Shown: piece after piece, positions 50,222 to 59,608 of the stretch
How the letters are laid out: each line of letters begins with the position of its first letter
Position numbering within the stretch: position 1 is the stretch's first letter
Origin: JAHQVK01 sp036788295
Lineage (GTDB): Bacteria > Myxococcota > Kuafuiibacteriia > Kuafuiibacteriales > Kuafuiibacteriaceae
Assembly: GCA_036788295.1 (NCBI GenBank)
Contig: DAIQNR010000025.1
Location: 1 to 64,000 of the forward strand
DNA length: 64,000 bases
Direction: 5' to 3'
The notes under the pieces: model-generated
Told to the model about the DNA's origin: nothing
The model's database searches: none
What the model saw: only the letters and a program-made list of their open reading frames with translations
Program-made: the position numbers and the translations under genes

Positions 50222-53122
50222 TCAGGGCAGGGCGTCGGCGCGGAACACGCGCAGTTCGCCGTTGAACGGACCGGTGGAGGCGGCGACCCAAGTCGGACCG
50301 GTGGGTTGCGCGCGGGCGGTGTCGGAGATGTTGCCCGCCTGGTTCAAGACGGTCACGGGGTCGCTCCATGCGTCGAGCGTGCCGTCGTATCGCTGGGTGA
50401 ACACCGGGGAAGTCAGGGCCCCGCGGTAGGTCACTCTGGGTTCCGAGCCACCGAACACGATGGACGGCTGCGTGGCGCCCACCCCGGCGGTCAGCGGTCC
50501 GCCCAGCGGAACCCATGAACCGTCGAACCGGAACACCCGCATCTCGCTGAAGGTCAATGGCAGCGCCACGACGGCGCGGCCAAAGCCGTCCATCTCCAGG
50601 GCGGGGAATAGGTCAGATACGTTCCCGGTGGCGATGAGCGGGCCGAGCGGCTCGGCGACGCCGTTGTCGAGCCGTGAGACAAAATGGTCGATCGGACCGC
50701 CCCGGCTTTCGCTCACGAGCACCAAGGGCAGGTTGTCCTGCAGAGCCAGGGAGAGGCCCACCACGCTGGCTGTGGCGGATGGAGATCGCGGCAGAATCAC
50801 CCCGAGCAGCTCCCAAGCACTTCCGCCGAAGCGCTGGACCCGCAGGGTGCGGCTGCCCGCGCCTTCGGACGCTACGAGCACGGGGCGGCCGGCGAGATCC
50901 CGGGCGAGTCGAGGGCGCCGTGGCTGCGAACAAGGGTCGGCATTGAGATCGCCGTCGCCGAGCCGGTCCCACGTGCTTCCGTTGAAGCGGGCGACGAACA
51001 GTTGAATGGCGATGATGCTCGTGCACGCGGTCAGGGGCGTGTTCGGGGTGTTCTGGGTCCACGCCACGATGGGCTGGCCGGCCGGGTCCAGAACCATGGA
51101 AAGGTTGGGGTCGAGGGGAGCGGTCACGATCAGCGGCGGCAGACTGACCCAAAGGGGCCCCACCAGGCGCCGCACCTGGATGCGCGCCTCGTTGTCGACC
51201 GCGCTGGTCCAGGCCACCACGGGTTGGTCGCTGCCATCGAGCGCCAGAGCAGGACGACCGACCACAATCGCCTTGGTCACGTCATCGAGCACCGTGAGGT
51301 CAGGCCCCGCGACGGCAAACAGCGGCACCGAAAAGCCCCACGCATCGGGCGCCATGGTGTTTCCTGCACGATCCCTCAGCCCGGCGATGAATACCCCGTA
51401 GCTCGCGCCGGTGGTCAGCGACTCGAGCGGTGTGAGCGACAGTCTTCGTCCATCCTCGCTGAGCGCCACCGCGGCGGGGACCAACGGGTCGGTTGGCAAC
51501 CCGCCTCGACGCAGCTCGGTCCGAAGCTCGGCGGGATCTTCCGGAGTGGCCAGACTGGCTGGGTCGATCGGCTCGTTGAACGTGGCCACCACGACGACAT
51601 CAGGGGTCGTCTGGAGGAAATCGGGTTCGGGCGCTCGGCCCACCACCTGCGGCTGCGTTCGGTCGACCACCACGGTGCGTGGACCGCTGATGAGGACCGA
51701 CTCGCCGCGCGTCACGCGGACGTCGATTTCGTACTCGCCTTCCACCAAGTCCGTCGTGTCCCAATCGAAGGCGTAGCCGTTCTCCTGCGAGCCGACCATT
51801 GGGCCCACGATCTGGCCAAAGACCCGCAGTTCGACGAGATCGGGTTCATCTCCGCTGACGCTGACCAACACGGTCTGCGTGTCCCGGGTGTAGGCGGTCA
51901 CGCCGGCTTCGGGCGACGTGATGATCGGGTTGGGCGTGTCCGGATCGGGGGTCAGCGTGATGGTCAGATCGAAGGGCGAGTCGCCTTCGGGTACGAGCAC
52001 GTCGAGGACGCCGCCGAACAGCGGCCCCTGCTCGCTCAGGCCCAGGGCGGTAAAGATGTAGAGCGACGGGGTGTCCACGACCACCGTGCCGCCGCCGATC
52101 GGCAACGTGGTGGATGCGATGCCGGATGGACCGTCGAAACCGGGAGTGGTCAATCCTTCGACGTCGCAGCACGCCGTGGGGATCACGCCGTCCTCGACGA
52201 CGAAGCTGATCCTCACCTGCCTCGCGTTCCTGAAGTGGTCGGGGTTCCACCACGAAAAATGGGTCACGGTGGCGCGGAGCGCAAGGCCGGTGGCGCTCGC
52301 CGACGCGACGACGGTGCCTTCCCCCTCCTGCCGCCAGATGCCCGTGGTTTCGTCGAGCGACCACACCGGCATCGTCTCGCCCACTTCGAGCGGTGTGCCG
52401 TCCACGTCCAGCGTGGCGTGCAGCGGCATCTCGATCTCGGCGGTCTTGCCCGGCGCAAGTTGCAGGCGGCGTCCATCCCGGGTGAAGATGTATTCCACGG
52501 GGCCGTAGGTCACGAGCTGTCCCTCCGTGTCGCCCGAGATGGCGCGCATGCTGCCGGGAAAGGCGCCCGCTTCGTGCGAGCTCGTGTTGACCGGCGTCAT
52601 CTCCACCTGAACCGCGCCCGACACCGCCGCGCCCGTGACCGCATCGACCAGCGCGCCTTCAGGCAGGGTCAGGCGGGCCGCGTTCTTGCCCACGAGCGTG
52701 CCCCCGGCTGCGGCATCGGGAAGGGTCAGCGCAGGCGCCCGTTGAAGCAACGTCGCCTTCAAGTAGGCCGTGCTGCCCGCCGCCACCCGCAGCGGGCGAA
52801 ACTGCCGGGTATGACCCGTAAGGTTGACTTGGAGCAGGACGTTCCGGTCGGCAGGGAGTTCGACGAGGGTTTGCCCGTCGGGCCCGGTGGTGCCGGTGGA
52901 CCCGGTCCCGTCGGCCAGGGATACCGCAGCCCCGGTCTTCGCGAAACCCAGAGCATCGACGACCTTCACTGTGACGAATGCCCGCTCCGATCCGGGGGGA
53001 ACCGGGTCGGGAGCAGCCCCGTCCCCTCCGCCGCAGGAGGTCGATGCGACGAGCAAGAGGACGATTCCCTTGTTCAGCCAGGTGCGGGTGCAATGCGAGC
53101 AGGCAATCGGGTGGGCGCTCAT
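50222..53122 (-). CDS. Large secreted lipoprotein with Ig-like and propeller-like repeats (966 aa)
   Basis: Starts at ATG 53122 behind CGGAG. The N-terminal 12 residues (MSAHPIACSHCT) precede a hydrophobic segment and lipobox ASTSC (Cys30), followed by GGGDG. A carboxypeptidase-regulatory-type fold (about 50-130, VVDALGFAKTGAAVSL), a ZU5/propeptide-like segment (LTLPEGALVDAVTG), and an Ig-like domain with the Big-type end VFIAGLRDRAGN follow. The C-terminal 330 residues repeat units such as LDGSDQPVVAWT and LDPAGQPIVAWT, resembling propeller blades. No catalytic residues are evident. The likely location is the cell surface. Codon use is slightly less biased than in neighbours. Confidence 0.85.
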   Translation of the reverse strand: MSAHPIACSHCTRTWLNKGIVLLLVASTSCGGGDGAAPDPVPPGSERAFVTVKVVDALGFAKTGAAVSLADGTGSTGTTGPDGQTLVELPADRNVLLQVNLTGHTRQFRPLRVAAGSTAYLKATLLQRAPALTLPDAAAGGTLVGKNAARLTLPEGALVDAVTGAAVSGAVQVEMTPVNTSSHEAGAFPGSMRAISGDTEGQLVTYGPVEYIFTRDGRRLQLAPGKTAEIEMPLHATLDVDGTPLEVGETMPVWSLDETTGIWRQEGEGTVVASASATGLALRATVTHFSWWNPDHFRNARQVRISFVVEDGVIPTACCDVEGLTTPGFDGPSGIASTTLPIGGGTVVVDTPSLYIFTALGLSEQGPLFGGVLDVLVPEGDSPFDLTITLTPDPDTPNPIITSPEAGVTAYTRDTQTVLVSVSGDEPDLVELRVFGQIVGPMVGSQENGYAFDWDTTDLVEGEYEIDVRVTRGESVLISGPRTVVVDRTQPQVVGRAPEPDFLQTTPDVVVVATFNEPIDPASLATPEDPAELRTELRRGGLPTDPLVPAAVALSEDGRRLSLTPLESLTTGASYGVFIAGLRDRAGNTMAPDAWGFSVPLFAVAGPDLTVLDDVTKAIVVGRPALALDGSDQPVVAWTSAVDNEARIQVRRLVGPLWVSLPPLIVTAPLDPNLSMVLDPAGQPIVAWTQNTPNTPLTACTSIIAIQLFVARFNGSTWDRLGDGDLNADPCSQPRRPRLARDLAGRPVLVASEGAGSRTLRVQRFGGSAWELLGVILPRSPSATASVVGLSLALQDNLPLVLVSESRGGPIDHFVSRLDNGVAEPLGPLIATGNVSDLFPALEMDGFGRAVVALPLTFSEMRVFRFDGSWVPLGGPLTAGVGATQPSIVFGGSEPRVTYRGALTSPVFTQRYDGTLDAWSDPVTVLNQAGNISDTARAQPTGPTWVAASTGPFNGELRVFRADALP

Positions 53123-53528
53123 GGGGATTCTCCGAACCAACTTAGAACCCTCTTGTCATGCCATAGCGATAAAGGAACCGCCATGCCCATTTTGGGATTC
53201 GAGTCCGGCGAGCCATCGAAATCGACTGCGCCCATAGGCCACAACGCTGATCTTTGGTGTAAACCCTGCATGGGGAACGGGAGAGGCCAGGTCGTGGAAT
53301 GAAGAGTTGGAACGGATGGAGTCTCCTTGGGATACCATGAGTCGCCTCCTCCATCTGCGTCGTGTGGCCGACGAGAGCGAAGCGGCGACACCGCCAGCGC
53401 GTAGAGGCCGGCGAGATGGTGCGGTTTCCCACCGGCCCAGAGCACGAAATGGCCGTTTTCGCCACCTGTGCCGGCGATCACATGAGCCTTCTTCGAGGCG
53501 GAAGCCGTCGACTTTGGACGAGCAGGGG
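53123..53528. other. Upstream region of the large lipoprotein gene, no gene seen
   Basis: This 406-bp stretch has lower GC than its surroundings in 53130-53340. Short minus-strand frames (for example one ending at 53119) have no recognisable homology and no good start. It may hold the lipoprotein promoter and leader or a decayed gene. I see no known riboswitch pattern. Confidence 0.5.
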
Positions 53529-54368
53529 TTAGGTGGTTTCGCGCGCGGGGCGTCGAGCGGCGACGGCGAACATCAGCGGGACCTTCGCGGTCCCTTCAGG
53601 CCAAGTCCAGCGCCGCTGGTCGTCCATCACCAGGCTCGGGTTCAGCTTGCAGCCGTTGGCGTACGGATACTCGCGAAGAGTTTCGAGATGGAGGCCGGCG
53701 CGAAGCAGCGCCGAGACGACGTCGGCCAGGGTGTGCTGCCACGAGGGCGCGGGCACGGTGTTCGGCTCGGTGGCGCCTTTGGTCACCACGCCGAGGCCCT
53801 CGCCGGACTCCGCCACGTAGTCCCCCACCGGCTCCACGAAGGGGGTCTTTGCGAAGTAGTCGTCGCCCGTGAGTCGGAGATCGGGGCCGAGGCTCCACAC
53901 CAAGGGGTGAAACTCTACGTACACGAAGCGACCACCGGGCGTGAGCACGCGGTAGATGCCGCTCGCCCAGGCGTCGAGACCCGGCAGCCACCCCGCGGCC
54001 CCGTAGCTCGAGAAGGCGAGCTCGAAGCGCGCCGATGTTTCGCGCATCCAAGTCGCCACATCGCCTTCGACGAACGAGGCTTCTATGCCCGTGTCCGCCG
54101 AGAGCCGCCGTGCGAACCGAACCGCTTCGTCACTGAGATCCACCCCGGTGGCGCGCGCACCCCGCCGCGCCAGGCAGAGCGTATCTTGCCCGGCGTTGCA
54201 CTGAAGGTGGACGAGCCGCCTCCCCTCGAGCGGTCCGAGCAGCTCGAGCTCCTCCTGAAACAGCGTGTCTTTCCCGCTCCTGATGAAAGCCGCCTGATCG
54301 CCCTTGTGAGCGTTGTGATTCTTGGTGGCGATGTTCCAGCTCTGGCGGGTGTCGTCGAGGTCGCTCAT
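53529..54368 (-). CDS. Class I SAM-dependent methyltransferase
   Basis: A 279-residue methyltransferase. The SAM-binding loop reads LVHLQCNAGQDTLCLAR with GVDLSDEAVRFAR and a following VEGDVATWM acidic segment. The N-terminal TRQSWNIATKNHNAHKGDQA and the late RVLTPGGRFVYVEFHPL are typical of small-molecule methyltransferases of this group. The substrate is not deducible. The GC-rich, well-biased codons contrast with decayed DNA on either side. It diverges from the RIO kinase gene across about 200 bp. Confidence 0.88.
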   Translation of the reverse strand: MSDLDDTRQSWNIATKNHNAHKGDQAAFIRSGKDTLFQEELELLGPLEGRRLVHLQCNAGQDTLCLARRGARATGVDLSDEAVRFARRLSADTGIEASFVEGDVATWMRETSARFELAFSSYGAAGWLPGLDAWASGIYRVLTPGGRFVYVEFHPLVWSLGPDLRLTGDDYFAKTPFVEPVGDYVAESGEGLGVVTKGATEPNTVPAPSWQHTLADVVSALLRAGLHLETLREYPYANGCKLNPSLVMDDQRRWTWPEGTAKVPLMFAVAARRPARETT

Positions 54369-54566
54369 GGCCCGCCGACCCTGTCATTGGACTGCCAGGA
54401 GGGACAAGGCTCGATCGGAACCCTCTCGGCCTTCCGCCAGCGTTCCCGCCCCAGCGGGACATCCGAGGCACCGATCGTTTACCCTATGTGTGACCTCGGG
54501 CTCGAGAATCCCGTCGTTTGGGCTGGACCAAGGCTGGAGGCGCCGTCCAAGGTCGCGCCGCGGCCC

Positions 54567-55676
54567 ATGTGGCCGAGCCGAGAGGACGAGCCCGAGATGC
54601 GCCTGCCCGACAGCCTCGCCGCCCTGTCCGACGAGGGCATCATCGAGGAGGTCGTGCGCCCGCTGATGAGCGGCAAGGAGGCGCAGGTCTACCTGGTGGT
54701 GGCCGGGGGCGAAGAGCGGGTCGCCAAGATCTACAAGGACGCCCAAAACCGCAGCTTCAAGAACCGTTCGGAGTACACCGAGGGCCGGCGGGTCCGAAAC
54801 TCACGCGACGAGCGCGCGATGAGCAAGCGGACGCGGTACGGGCGCGGAAAAGACGAGGACGCGTGGCGGTCGGCCGAGGTCGACGTCATCTACAGGCTCC
54901 GCGACGCCGGCGTGCGGGTGCCGGAGCCGTTTCACTTCGTGGACGGAGTTCTCATCATGGAGCTCGTCAAGGACGCCGATGGTGATCCTGCGCCCCGACT
55001 GGCCGAGGTCGAGCTGAGCCGCGACGAAGCCCGCAGCGTGTTCGAGCAGCTCCTGCGGGAAGTCGTACGCATGCTCTGCGCCGGGATCGTCCACGGCGAC
55101 CTCTCGGACTTCAACGTGCTGATGGGGGCCGACGGCCCGGTGGTGATCGACTTTCCCCAGTCGATCGACGCCACGCGAAACCAAAACGCCAAAGAGATCC
55201 TGCTCCGCGACGTGAACAACCTCATCACCTTCATGAGCCCCTACGATCCCAGCGTGCGCGGGCTGCGCTACGGGCAGGAGATCTGGCACGCCTACGAGCG
55301 CATGGAGCTGACGCCCGACACCCCGCTCACCGGTCGGCACCAGGTCGCCCAAACGAAGACCGACACGGGCTCCGTCCTCGCGGAGATCGCGGCGGCGGCC
55401 AGGGAGGAGGAGCGCCGGCGGGCCGCGCGAGGCCAGGCTCCGGACCGGAGGGGGAAGGGCAAGAATCGACCCTCCGCGGTCCAGCAACCCTCGGAATCCG
55501 CCGCCGCTCGAGGCCATGCGAACCGGCAGCCGGGGGCCGTGGACCGTGGACGCCCCAAGGAGAACGTGGACCCGCACGGCTCTTCGAATGCAAAGCCCGA
55601 TGCCCGTCCAAAGCATCCGAAATCGGGGCGCCGGCGGCCTTCACCCCGCGGCCCAAAGGCGACGACCGGCCGCTGA
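54567..55676 (+). CDS. RIO1-family protein kinase
   Basis: A 369-residue RIO kinase. The N-terminal LMSGKEAQVYLVVAGGEE loop replaces the usual glycine loop, and AKIYKDAQNRSFKNRSEYTEGRR carries the ATP Lys. The catalytic loop is HGDLSDFNVLM and the metal loop is VVIDFPQSID, both diagnostic of RIO1. In archaea and eukaryotes these enzymes mature the small ribosomal subunit; bacterial copies are little studied. The C-terminal 110 residues are Arg/Lys/Pro-rich, likely disordered and RNA-binding. Start choice is uncertain: ATG 54486, 54567 and 54597 are all possible, and the conserved fold begins after 54597. Confidence 0.88.
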   Translation: MWPSREDEPEMRLPDSLAALSDEGIIEEVVRPLMSGKEAQVYLVVAGGEERVAKIYKDAQNRSFKNRSEYTEGRRVRNSRDERAMSKRTRYGRGKDEDAWRSAEVDVIYRLRDAGVRVPEPFHFVDGVLIMELVKDADGDPAPRLAEVELSRDEARSVFEQLLREVVRMLCAGIVHGDLSDFNVLMGADGPVVIDFPQSIDATRNQNAKEILLRDVNNLITFMSPYDPSVRGLRYGQEIWHAYERMELTPDTPLTGRHQVAQTKTDTGSVLAEIAAAAREEERRRAARGQAPDRRGKGKNRPSAVQQPSESAAARGHANRQPGAVDRGRPKENVDPHGSSNAKPDARPKHPKSGRRRPSPRGPKATTGR

Positions 55677-56028
55677 AGAAGCGGAGGACCTCTCGCCTCG
55701 CTTTAGGGCCCGGGCGGAAATCATCGGCACAATCTCGCCGGCCCCCGCCACCGCTGGCGTCGTCGCCGCTTCGCTCTCGTCGGTCACAGACGCTCGGTAT
55801 GCTCCTCCTCGCGCCACCACCAGCGACGACGACGGCTCGACGAACTTGCATCGCCTATGTCCGCCCGGGCCCTCATCGAGCGCCAACTCGCGGCCCAAAC
55901 CCTCTGGCGAGATACGGCTCGGGTTCGTTGGCTCGAGCTCACCCAGGACCAGGCCCGACCTCGTGTCGCCCAAGTTGCGAACGCGAGACTTGATCGACGC
56001 TATTCGGTCGAAGAGGTCGGTGAAGCTG
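55677..56028. other. Non-coding or decayed stretch
   Basis: This 352-bp region lies between the RIO kinase stop and the recognisable end of the lipoprotein pseudogene. Open frames on both strands lack family features. It may be the eroded 3' part of that pseudogene. Confidence 0.45.
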
Positions 56029-56669
56029 GATGGGTTGCGCATCCTCCCGCCGGTCGCTGGGCTCGAGCTCCTCCCCGATGCGCTGGACCCGAGCCTCCGC
56101 CCGAACCTCGGAACCATCCTCGCCATGAGCTACCAGGGTGAAGATGGTGGGTTCGGTGATGCGCAGCCGATGGCAGGAGGCGCGCTCTGCAGGGAACCCC
56201 GTCTTCTCCCTGGACCAAGAGCCAGAGCCGGCCGGTGGCCCGCCCCACGAGCCCCACCCCGAAGCCATCCCCGGAGAAGGTCTCGGGCGTCGCTTCAAGG
56301 CGATCTATGCGGGCGGGCGCTCGACGCTGACGGTCACGTCGGCCCCGGCGCCGGCGTCGTTTTCCGCCCGGAGGGAGAAGCGGGTGACTTCGGTGAGCGG
56401 GGGCGAAATCAGCGACCCGGAGGCTTCGACGAACACTTCGACGTCTGTCGGGGCCGAGATCGTGACCGTCGCCGCCCGGGCGACCTCCCAGGTGAGGTCC
56501 ACCGGCCCGCCGAGCGCGACCGTCGCCGACGAAGCGGAAAACCGCACCACTTCGGGGGGGGCACCGGCACCGGCGGGGAGGGATCCGTCGGTTCGGGGCC
56601 GGGACCGCAGGCGACCGCCCCCGAACCGAGGAGGCGCCGCAATCGGGCGAGCAAGCTCTGGCGCGTCAT
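56029..56669 (-). pseudogene. Frameshifted partial duplicate of the PPC/Cys-rich repeat lipoprotein
   Basis: Starting at ATG 56669, which overlaps the stop of the VWA lipoprotein (ATGA), the sequence matches the first 230 residues of the lipoprotein encoded at 59605-62319, spread over several frames. Pieces are VVRFSASSATVALGGPVDLT, VEVFVEASGSLISPPLTE, RIDRLEATPETFSG, and RITEPTIFTLVAHGEDGS...EARVQRIGEELEPSDRRED. The first shift is in a run of eight G at 56554-56561 (nine would restore the frame); a second lies near 56305 and a third near 56180. The rest of the 904-residue protein is absent. Confidence 0.85.
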
Positions 56670-59608
56670 GTCCGCCTCCGCTCGCAGCGGGGCCGGTAGC
56701 GAATCACCACTTCGGATCCGTAGGCGGGCACGCTGTTCGGCTCGAATGCCACCGCGTTCGAGGTTTGAAGATAGGTCCAGCGGGTGCGGCCCAAGGTCGT
56801 GGACGGAACCGGAACCCCGTCCACCTCGATCTCGATGCTCCCCGAGAACACCGGGCGGCGAAGCATGAAGCGCTCACGCTGGCCCAAGACGGCGCGAGCC
56901 ACCCGCCCCATGCCCCCAATGATCCCTTGGCCGGTGTCGTCGAACTGCCCGATGACGCCGCTCGTCGCGCAGACCGCGGCCGCATAGCGGCCCACCCAGG
57001 GCCGAGCGTCATCCGGGCATGCTTCCGGCAACAGACCGCTCACGGCGTGGCGGTCGCGGTCGAACTGTCCGACGATCGACGCGAACAGCGCCTGGTATCG
57101 GCGAACCTCCCGCGCCGATTGCTCGCGCTTGTCGCTCACGAAGAGGATGGAGAAGAGCGGGTGGTCTCGCTCGAGCAAGCCCCGGTTGTGGCCGAGCAGC
57201 CGGCGGGGCTCGAGCGCCAGCTCCGCGGCACCAAACCCCCTGGCGAAGCGGGATCCATCGGTACCGAGGTTGGAAGTATGGCCGAAAGCGGTCTCCAGGC
57301 TGGGCACCGTGCCGCTCGAAAGCACCCGCCACGCGGGGGCCCGTCGCTGTTCATCCCCCTCGGAGAAGAAGCCGCAATCCCCCTGACGGGCCCCTTGGCG
57401 CGGCACTTCCCACACCCGGCGGCACGCACCATCCCCGTCCATATTCACGACGGCGATGCGGAGGTCCACGCCCCAGTGTCGCGCCGTCTCGAGGAGCTCG
57501 GGGAGCCCGGCCCGGACCGCCTCCTGGTACGGGCGCATCGAGCCCGAGCTGTCGATCACGAACAGCAGGTCCACCTCGGAGCGGCCCCCCTGCCGAAACC
57601 GCTCCTCGACCCGCGCCCGCTCGACCGGACGAGCGAGCAGGGTGACATGTCCCGCCGGAGCGTCGCCGAAGTCGAGGGACATGCGTCCGACCTCGGGCTC
57701 GGTGTCTCCTTCGCGCGGCTCGTAGAAGACCGGGACCTCCCCGAAGTCATGGGGCTCGATTCTCAGATCGGGGGGCGGCCTCTCGAAGCCGAAGCCCGGG
57801 CCGGTGGCCTCGAGGCGGACGTCGCGCAGCGTGATCGCCTCCTCCGTGGTGTTGTGGACGCGGACGGTCTGGCGGGCGGCGCAGCCCGCGCTGACTTCCC
57901 CGAAGTCGATCGCGTCCGGATCCATCAGCGGCACATCGAGCGCCCCGCGTCCGCTCGCGGAGAGGCGGCGCCGCGGGTCGCGGCGCCGGGACGTGAGAAT
58001 CTCGAACTCCCCGGGGTCATCGAGCAGATCCTTGGGCGCGAAGCGGAGCACGTACACCGCCACCTCGCCGGGAAGCAGCAGCCGCTCCTCGTCCCCCCTC
58101 GCGAGGTCGTAACCGGTGCCGGTCACGCGGGGCTCCCGGAGCAGGCACGGCTCCATCCCTTGGTTTTGGACCGCGACGCCGACCACCGTGGCTCGAAACG
58201 CGGCCACGCTCCCGAAGTCGGCGGGCCCGGACAAGAACCCGAGCTCGCACTCCGACAGTTCGAGGGCGCGCCCGCGAAGCTCGACCTGAACCGCCGGACG
58301 CTCGGGATCGTCGCTGCGAAAGCGAAGCGCGCCCCGCGCCTCGCCCGCCGCCGTGGAGCTGAACGCGAGCACCAGGTTCTCGGTCGCTCGCGGCCCGACG
58401 GCGAGAACGCCGGAGGCTTCGACGAAGAACGGTCCGTCCGTCTCGAAGTCCCGGACGGTCAGCAGCTGGTCCCCGATGTTCGCGATCTCGACCGTCGCCC
58501 TCGCGGTGATCCCTAACGCCGCCCGACCGAAATCGACGCCCGGCGGCCGGACCCGCAGCACCGGACCACCGGCGTGACCATGCAACGCGACCCTCACCGG
58601 CCTCAGCCGGACGCCCGAATCGGTCTCCGAGACCCGGAGCGTCCAGGTGCCCCGCGCAGGCCCAGGCTCGGCCCCGCGCGGCGGAAAGAAGCGAAGAAGA
58701 ACGTCCTTCGAGGCGCCGGGGTGAAGGACGGAGGCTTCGAACTCGATTTCCGAAAAGCCCGAATCGGCGCCCTCGGTGACCTCCGAAGACGGCAGTTCGA
58801 CCTCGTTTTCGCTGATGTTTCGGCACCTGACGACGGCGGCAGAGAGCGCACCCGGAGCGACCGCGCCGAAGTCTACCGGGTCGGGCTCGCACTCCACCGG
58901 CTCGGTGATCGCCATCCCGGTCAGCGGGACCTCCACCCGGCACCGGGGTTCGGGGCAGGTGGAGAAGACCGCGACCGCGTCGTCCCGTCCCGGGGGACCT
59001 TCGGAGGCCGGAGCGTAGCGAAACCGCACCGAGACCCGATCGCCGGGGCGGAGGGTCACAGGAGCGGTCGCGAAGTGCTCCGCCGGCTCGATGGCGAGCA
59101 CGAGCGTGATGTCTTCGAACGACAGCGAGCGCAGCTCGAGTTGCCGGGTCGATGTGAAGCCCCGGAGCACGCGGCCGAAGTCGAGGGCCCGGGGCTCGGC
59201 GGCGAGACCCTCGCGGACGCCCTCCGCCGTGACCGCGACCGGGAGCTCGCCCAGCTCCGCGGTGACCAAGAACAGGTCGAACGAGAGCGGCCCGGTGGGA
59301 GCATCGGGGGCGAACCGAACTTGGAGCGGGACCTCGAGCTGCGGGGCGACGGCGACCGATTCGGGCCGGATTTGGAAGCGCGCGAAGGGAGGCGCTTCGC
59401 TCCGAACCCGGTCGACCCGAACCGGGATCTCCCCGTTGTTTCTCAGGACGAGAGGCAGAGTCCGCGCCGTGCCGACCGGAACGACCCCGAAGTCGAGCCG
59501 GTCGGGATGCTCGAAGGAGAGCTGCAGTGCCGTCAGCCGGTCCTCGCTGCAGGCGAGGGAAAGGGCCGCCCAGTGGGCAACGAGCGCGACGCGAAGGGCG
59601 GATGTCAT
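56666..59608 (-). CDS. Lipoprotein with Hydin-like repeats and von Willebrand A domain (980 aa)
   Basis: The signal peptide LRVALVAHWAALSLAC probably ends in a lipid-attachment Cys. About six Ig-like Hydin repeats follow (LDFGVV, LDFGRV, VDFGAV, VDFGRA, ADFGSV, IDFGEV as strand markers). A von Willebrand A domain spans about 690-880 with the metal-site motif DSSGS in LLFVIDSSGSMRPYQE. The C-terminal 90 residues may be a separate beta domain. It is likely on the cell surface and could bind a ligand or matrix. Start ATG 59608 overlaps the upstream gene stop (ATGA), and its own stop overlaps the pseudogene ATG in the same way. Confidence 0.88.
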   Translation of the reverse strand: MTSALRVALVAHWAALSLACSEDRLTALQLSFEHPDRLDFGVVPVGTARTLPLVLRNNGEIPVRVDRVRSEAPPFARFQIRPESVAVAPQLEVPLQVRFAPDAPTGPLSFDLFLVTAELGELPVAVTAEGVREGLAAEPRALDFGRVLRGFTSTRQLELRSLSFEDITLVLAIEPAEHFATAPVTLRPGDRVSVRFRYAPASEGPPGRDDAVAVFSTCPEPRCRVEVPLTGMAITEPVECEPDPVDFGAVAPGALSAAVVRCRNISENEVELPSSEVTEGADSGFSEIEFEASVLHPGASKDVLLRFFPPRGAEPGPARGTWTLRVSETDSGVRLRPVRVALHGHAGGPVLRVRPPGVDFGRAALGITARATVEIANIGDQLLTVRDFETDGPFFVEASGVLAVGPRATENLVLAFSSTAAGEARGALRFRSDDPERPAVQVELRGRALELSECELGFLSGPADFGSVAAFRATVVGVAVQNQGMEPCLLREPRVTGTGYDLARGDEERLLLPGEVAVYVLRFAPKDLLDDPGEFEILTSRRRDPRRRLSASGRGALDVPLMDPDAIDFGEVSAGCAARQTVRVHNTTEEAITLRDVRLEATGPGFGFERPPPDLRIEPHDFGEVPVFYEPREGDTEPEVGRMSLDFGDAPAGHVTLLARPVERARVEERFRQGGRSEVDLLFVIDSSGSMRPYQEAVRAGLPELLETARHWGVDLRIAVVNMDGDGACRRVWEVPRQGARQGDCGFFSEGDEQRRAPAWRVLSSGTVPSLETAFGHTSNLGTDGSRFARGFGAAELALEPRRLLGHNRGLLERDHPLFSILFVSDKREQSAREVRRYQALFASIVGQFDRDRHAVSGLLPEACPDDARPWVGRYAAAVCATSGVIGQFDDTGQGIIGGMGRVARAVLGQRERFMLRRPVFSGSIEIEVDGVPVPSTTLGRTRWTYLQTSNAVAFEPNSVPAYGSEVVIRYRPRCERRRT

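Noticed and set aside
46511..50518. A 1335-codon open frame on the plus strand opposite the lipoxygenase operon
   Set aside because: It mirrors minus-strand genes with clear motifs, is rich in Arg/Glu/His typical of antisense shadows in GC-rich DNA, and has no family similarity except the short dehydrogenase remnant near its end.
53119..53481. A 120-codon minus-strand frame upstream of the large lipoprotein
   Set aside because: No good start, no recognisable similarity, and it overlaps the likely promoter region.
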